A stretch of 9,475 nt of DNA from Betaproteobacteria bacterium (GTDB lineage: Bacteria > Pseudomonadota > Gammaproteobacteria > Burkholderiales > Thiobacillaceae), in the NCBI GenBank assembly GCA_016873905.1, contig VGVU01000050.1, positions 1 to 9,475 on the forward strand, read 5' to 3'. This document shows positions 8,092 through 9,475 of the stretch, in pieces. The notes below the pieces were generated by a model. The model was not told where the DNA came from. It ran no database searches and worked only from the letters and a program-made list of their open reading frames with translations. Within the stretch, counting starts at the first letter, position 1. Every line of letters begins with the position of its first letter. The translations under genes were made by a program, and so were the position numbers.

Positions 8092-8562
8092 TTAAAGCCC
8101 CAAGATCTCGATCAGTGATTCAATTTGCTCCATCCGGGCCAACGCGGATGACTCATAGAGCAGGAAAACCGGTTCCGTCAGGGTCGCTGCTTGCAGGCGC
8201 GTCGCCAGGGCCTTCAGATCCGTGTCGAGCCTCACGACCACCCGCGCGGGCGAATCCGGCGCGAGGATCACCAAGCGTTCGCCCAAGGCGGCGCGCACGG
8301 CATCGGGCACCCCGAAAGCGGCCTCTTCCAGCACAAACCGGAAGTCCCCCGTCGCATCAGCCGCCAGCGTGTTCCAGGTGGCCTCATCCATGGCCGACCA
8401 GGCGGCCACATCCAGCCAGACACAGCGAAACTGGGTCTGGTAGAAGGCAAACTGCCAATCCTCCGGGAGATCGGGCGGATACATCGACCCAACCCAATCG
8501 GGATGACGCCAATCCGCGCAACCCGGATAAACCACATATAAAAATGGCCGCATTAATCCCAT
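8092..8562 (-). CDS. Short DUF72/YecE-like protein of unknown function
   Basis: The 156-residue product is soluble, with no signal peptide or membrane segment. Its first third resembles the N-terminus of the DUF72 (YecE) family: a strand (FLYVVYPGCADW), then HPDWVGSMYPPDLPEDW and FAFYQTQFRCVWLD, which match the family pattern of a W-H/Y-x-x-W, a 'YP-x-x-LP' and a following strand. FRFVLEEAAFG corresponds to the 'FrFavK' strand. Full DUF72 proteins are TIM-barrel-like and about 240-300 residues, so this is at most a half-length relative; the second half (LVILAPDSPARVVVRL to the end) is not recognised. The start could be ATG 8562 or, three codons later, ATG 8553; neither has a strong ribosome site. 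It lies 75 bases upstream of mlaF on the same strand and may be co-transcribed. DUF72 function is unknown. Family call is tentative; the coding call is firmer. Confidence 0.7.
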   Translation of the reverse strand: MGLMRPFLYVVYPGCADWRHPDWVGSMYPPDLPEDWQFAFYQTQFRCVWLDVAAWSAMDEATWNTLAADATGDFRFVLEEAAFGVPDAVRAALGERLVILAPDSPARVVVRLDTDLKALATRLQAATLTEPVFLLYESSALARMEQIESLIEILGL

Positions 8563-8572
8563 TGCTACATTA

Positions 8573-8601
8573 ATGACAAAAGTCGCAAGGACGAGTATAA
8601 A
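8573..8601 (+). promoter_or_regulatory. Sigma70-like promoter for the Met-rich protein gene
   Basis: ATGACA (8573-8578, five of six to TTGACA) and TATAAA (8596-8601, five of six to TATAAT) are separated by exactly 17 bases, the optimal spacing. Transcription would start near 8608, giving a leader of about 110 bases before the ATG at 8718. The surrounding region is clearly AT-richer than the flanking genes. This is a pattern match only; an alternative sigma factor could use other bases in 8602-8700. Confidence 0.5.
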
Positions 8602-8622
8602 GGCATAACTCCAGCTTATTGA
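8594..8622 (-). promoter_or_regulatory. Weak candidate promoter for the DUF72-like gene, overlapping the plus-strand promoter
   Basis: On the minus strand TATACT (8599 down to 8594) matches five of six -10 bases. A poor -35 (TCAATA, 8622 to 8617, three of six) lies 17 bases upstream. It would place the start near 8587, about 25-35 bases before the DUF72-like start codons. Its -10 shares bases 8596-8599 with the plus-strand -10, so the two promoters could compete. Confidence 0.25.
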
Positions 8623-8653
8623 TTGGATTTCTTTTTAAGTTGGCCCAATACCT

Positions 8654-8681
8654 CTGGCCTGATCTTTAGCCAGTTAATTAA
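8654..8681. other. Leader inverted repeat and TTAATTAA palindrome
   Basis: CTGGC (8654-8658) and GCCAG (8669-8673) can pair around a 10-base loop, and the perfect 8-base palindrome TTAATTAA follows directly (8674-8681). Both lie in the predicted leader of the Met-rich gene. The stem is short and no T-run follows it immediately, so I do not call a terminator. A regulator site is possible but unproven. Confidence 0.3.
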
Positions 8682-8706
8682 GTTGTTGTACCCCTATTTT
8701 TTATCC

Positions 8707-8711
8707 AGGAG
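8707..8711 (+). promoter_or_regulatory. Ribosome binding site of the Met-rich protein gene
   Basis: AGGAG lies six bases before the ATG at 8718, near-consensus sequence and spacing. It fixes the start of the gene and, with the signal peptide that follows, is the main evidence that this truncated frame is real. Confidence 0.85.
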
Positions 8712-8717
8712 CCTCAC

Positions 8718-9475
8718 ATGAAAACCTCTGTTCTGATCGCCGCCTTGTTGTCTACCGTTTCCCTCTCCGCCGTGGCCGCTGCACCGGCCGCACCCGCTGC
8801 CACACCCGCTACTCCGGATGCCTGGCTGGCCCGCATGACCGACATGACCCAGAACATGTCCGCCTACAAGGAACCCAAGGTGTTTATACCTTGGCTGAAC
8901 GCCGTGACCGAACCCGGCTTCTACACCACCATGGGCAACAACATGATGGTACCGGACAACTGGACCAAGATGATGGCCACCGGTCTGGATCCGCGCGCAC
9001 TGACCAATGTGATGCAGTTCACTGACCCGGCGGTTGCCATGAAGTGGATGGCTGCCAGTATGGACCCGAACTTCTACACCGCCCTGCTGACCACCGCTTC
9101 TGATCCGGCCAAGATGATGCGCTGGGCCGTGATGCCGATGGATCCGAAGGTCATAAACATGGGCCTGCAGATGATGAACCCAGCCACCTCCATGAACTGG
9201 ATGATGGCTCCGATGACGCCGCAGTCCATGAACCTGATGATGGCCCCGATGAACCCCAACCTGTACACCTCCTGGATGGGCACCTCCATGAACCCGGCCA
9301 CCTATGGCACCTGGGGCGGCATGATTAACCCGGCCACCTATGGCGCCGCCATGACCAACCCCATGGATCTGTCTGCCTGGACCAACATGATGACCCCCAT
9401 GCTGGCTCCGGTTGCCGCAATCGCTCCGGCAGCTGCCGCTGTAGCCGCTCCGGCGGCGGCTGTGGTCGCTCCGGC
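8718..9475 (+). CDS. Secreted methionine-rich tandem-repeat protein, function unknown (cut by window edge)
   Basis: The frame is open from the ATG to the end of the window: 252 complete codons and no stop. It has a clear signal peptide (MKTSVLIAALLSTVSLSAVA, likely cut near residues 20-22), then an Ala/Pro linker to about residue 33, and a repeat region from about 52 or 65 to 228. From residue 229 comes an Ala/Pro/Val-rich tail that continues past the edge. The visible part has 36 Met (35 of them in residues 40-228, about 19%), nine Trp and no Cys or His. There are seven Met-Met pairs, and MMAPM occurs twice with MMTPM once. The repeat unit is 12-13 residues, usually opening with Asp-Pro or Asn-Pro. 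I cannot name a family. Met-rich periplasmic proteins are known as sacrificial oxidant sinks repaired by MsrPQ (MrpX of Azospira) and as Cu(I) binders; both are only hypotheses here. It is divergent from the DUF72/mla block. Confidence 0.9.
   Translation, partial: MKTSVLIAALLSTVSLSAVAAAPAAPAATPATPDAWLARMTDMTQNMSAYKEPKVFIPWLNAVTEPGFYTTMGNNMMVPDNWTKMMATGLDPRALTNVMQFTDPAVAMKWMAASMDPNFYTALLTTASDPAKMMRWAVMPMDPKVINMGLQMMNPATSMNWMMAPMTPQSMNLMMAPMNPNLYTSWMGTSMNPATYGTWGGMINPATYGAAMTNPMDLSAWTNMMTPMLAPVAAIAPAAAAVAAPAAAVVAP
8910..9401 (+). repeat. Tandem 12-13 residue repeat array inside the Met-rich protein
   Basis: Residues 65-228 split without gaps into 13 units that start at 65, 79, 91, 103, 116, 129, 142, 154, 167, 179, 192, 204 and 217. 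A possible earlier unit is EPKVFIPWLNAVT (52-64). Examples are DPAVAMKWMAASM, DPAKMMRWAVMPM, NPATSMNWMMAPM, NPNLYTSWMGTSM and NPATYGAAMTNPM. Unit lengths are 12 or 13 except the first (14). Position 1 is usually Asp/Asn, position 2 Pro, with aromatic or Met near positions 5-9 and Met often last. At DNA level the later units keep near-identical copies 36 bases apart (AACCCGGCCACCTATGGC at 9291-9308 and 9327-9344), so part of the array arose by recent duplication. Confidence 0.85.

Noticed and set aside
8654..8673. Intrinsic terminator in the divergent intergenic region
   Set aside because: The stem is only 5 bases, the loop is 10 bases, and no T-run follows directly on either strand.
9074..9301. 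75-codon minus-strand frame rich in Met and Ile inside the Met-rich gene
   Set aside because: The repeated ATG/CAT-rich pattern of the sense repeats creates it; it has no own ribosome site or homology signal and lies opposite a strongly supported frame.
8910..9401. CRISPR-like or satellite array
   Set aside because: The periodicity is codon-based, within an open frame with a signal peptide, and the DNA copies are mostly diverged; there are no repeat-spacer units.

Overview
The window looks like chromosomal DNA from a GC-rich betaproteobacterium. The evidence is the gene order on the minus strand: an mla phospholipid-transport cluster, then an ABC-2 type ATPase/permease pair, then murA, hisG (short form), hisD and hisC. 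This order is typical of Betaproteobacteria. Pseudomonas-type gammaproteobacteria share the mla-murA-his part but, as I recall, lack the ABC-2 pair here. Genus cannot be fixed from the sequence.

Layout. Bases 1-8016 are an almost gap-free minus-strand block read from right to left: mlaF, mlaE, mlaD, mlaC, mlaB (STAS), ABC-2 ATPase, ABC-2 permease, murA, hisG, hisD and the first 95 codons of hisC, which runs off the left edge. Most junctions are ATGA-type overlaps or gaps under 40 bases, so one long transcript with translational coupling is likely. Several starts are trimmed or non-ATG (mlaF GTG, mlaE GTG, ABC-2 ATPase GTG). Upstream of mlaF is a 75-base gap with an unusual three-arm repeat that can form two mutually exclusive hairpins. 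Before it lies a minus-strand gene for a short DUF72/YecE-like protein (8092-8562).

Bases 8563-8717 are an AT-richer divergent intergenic region. It has a good sigma70-like promoter for the plus strand and a weaker candidate for the minus strand whose -10 box overlaps it. From 8718 to the right edge runs a plus-strand gene, cut off by the window end. It encodes a secreted, extremely methionine-rich protein made of about 13 tandem 12-13 residue units that mostly begin with Asp-Pro or Asn-Pro. It has 36 Met and no Cys or His in 252 visible residues. It is the least explained and most interesting object in the window.

How the genes work together. MlaFEDCB move phospholipids between the inner membrane and periplasmic MlaC, maintaining outer-membrane asymmetry. 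MurA starts peptidoglycan precursor synthesis. The ABC-2 pair is an exporter of unknown substrate. HisG, HisD and HisC are histidine biosynthesis enzymes. The block therefore joins envelope maintenance with an amino-acid pathway. The Met-rich protein faces away from this block and is probably a separate periplasmic function; an oxidant sink or Cu(I) binding are the hypotheses I would test first.
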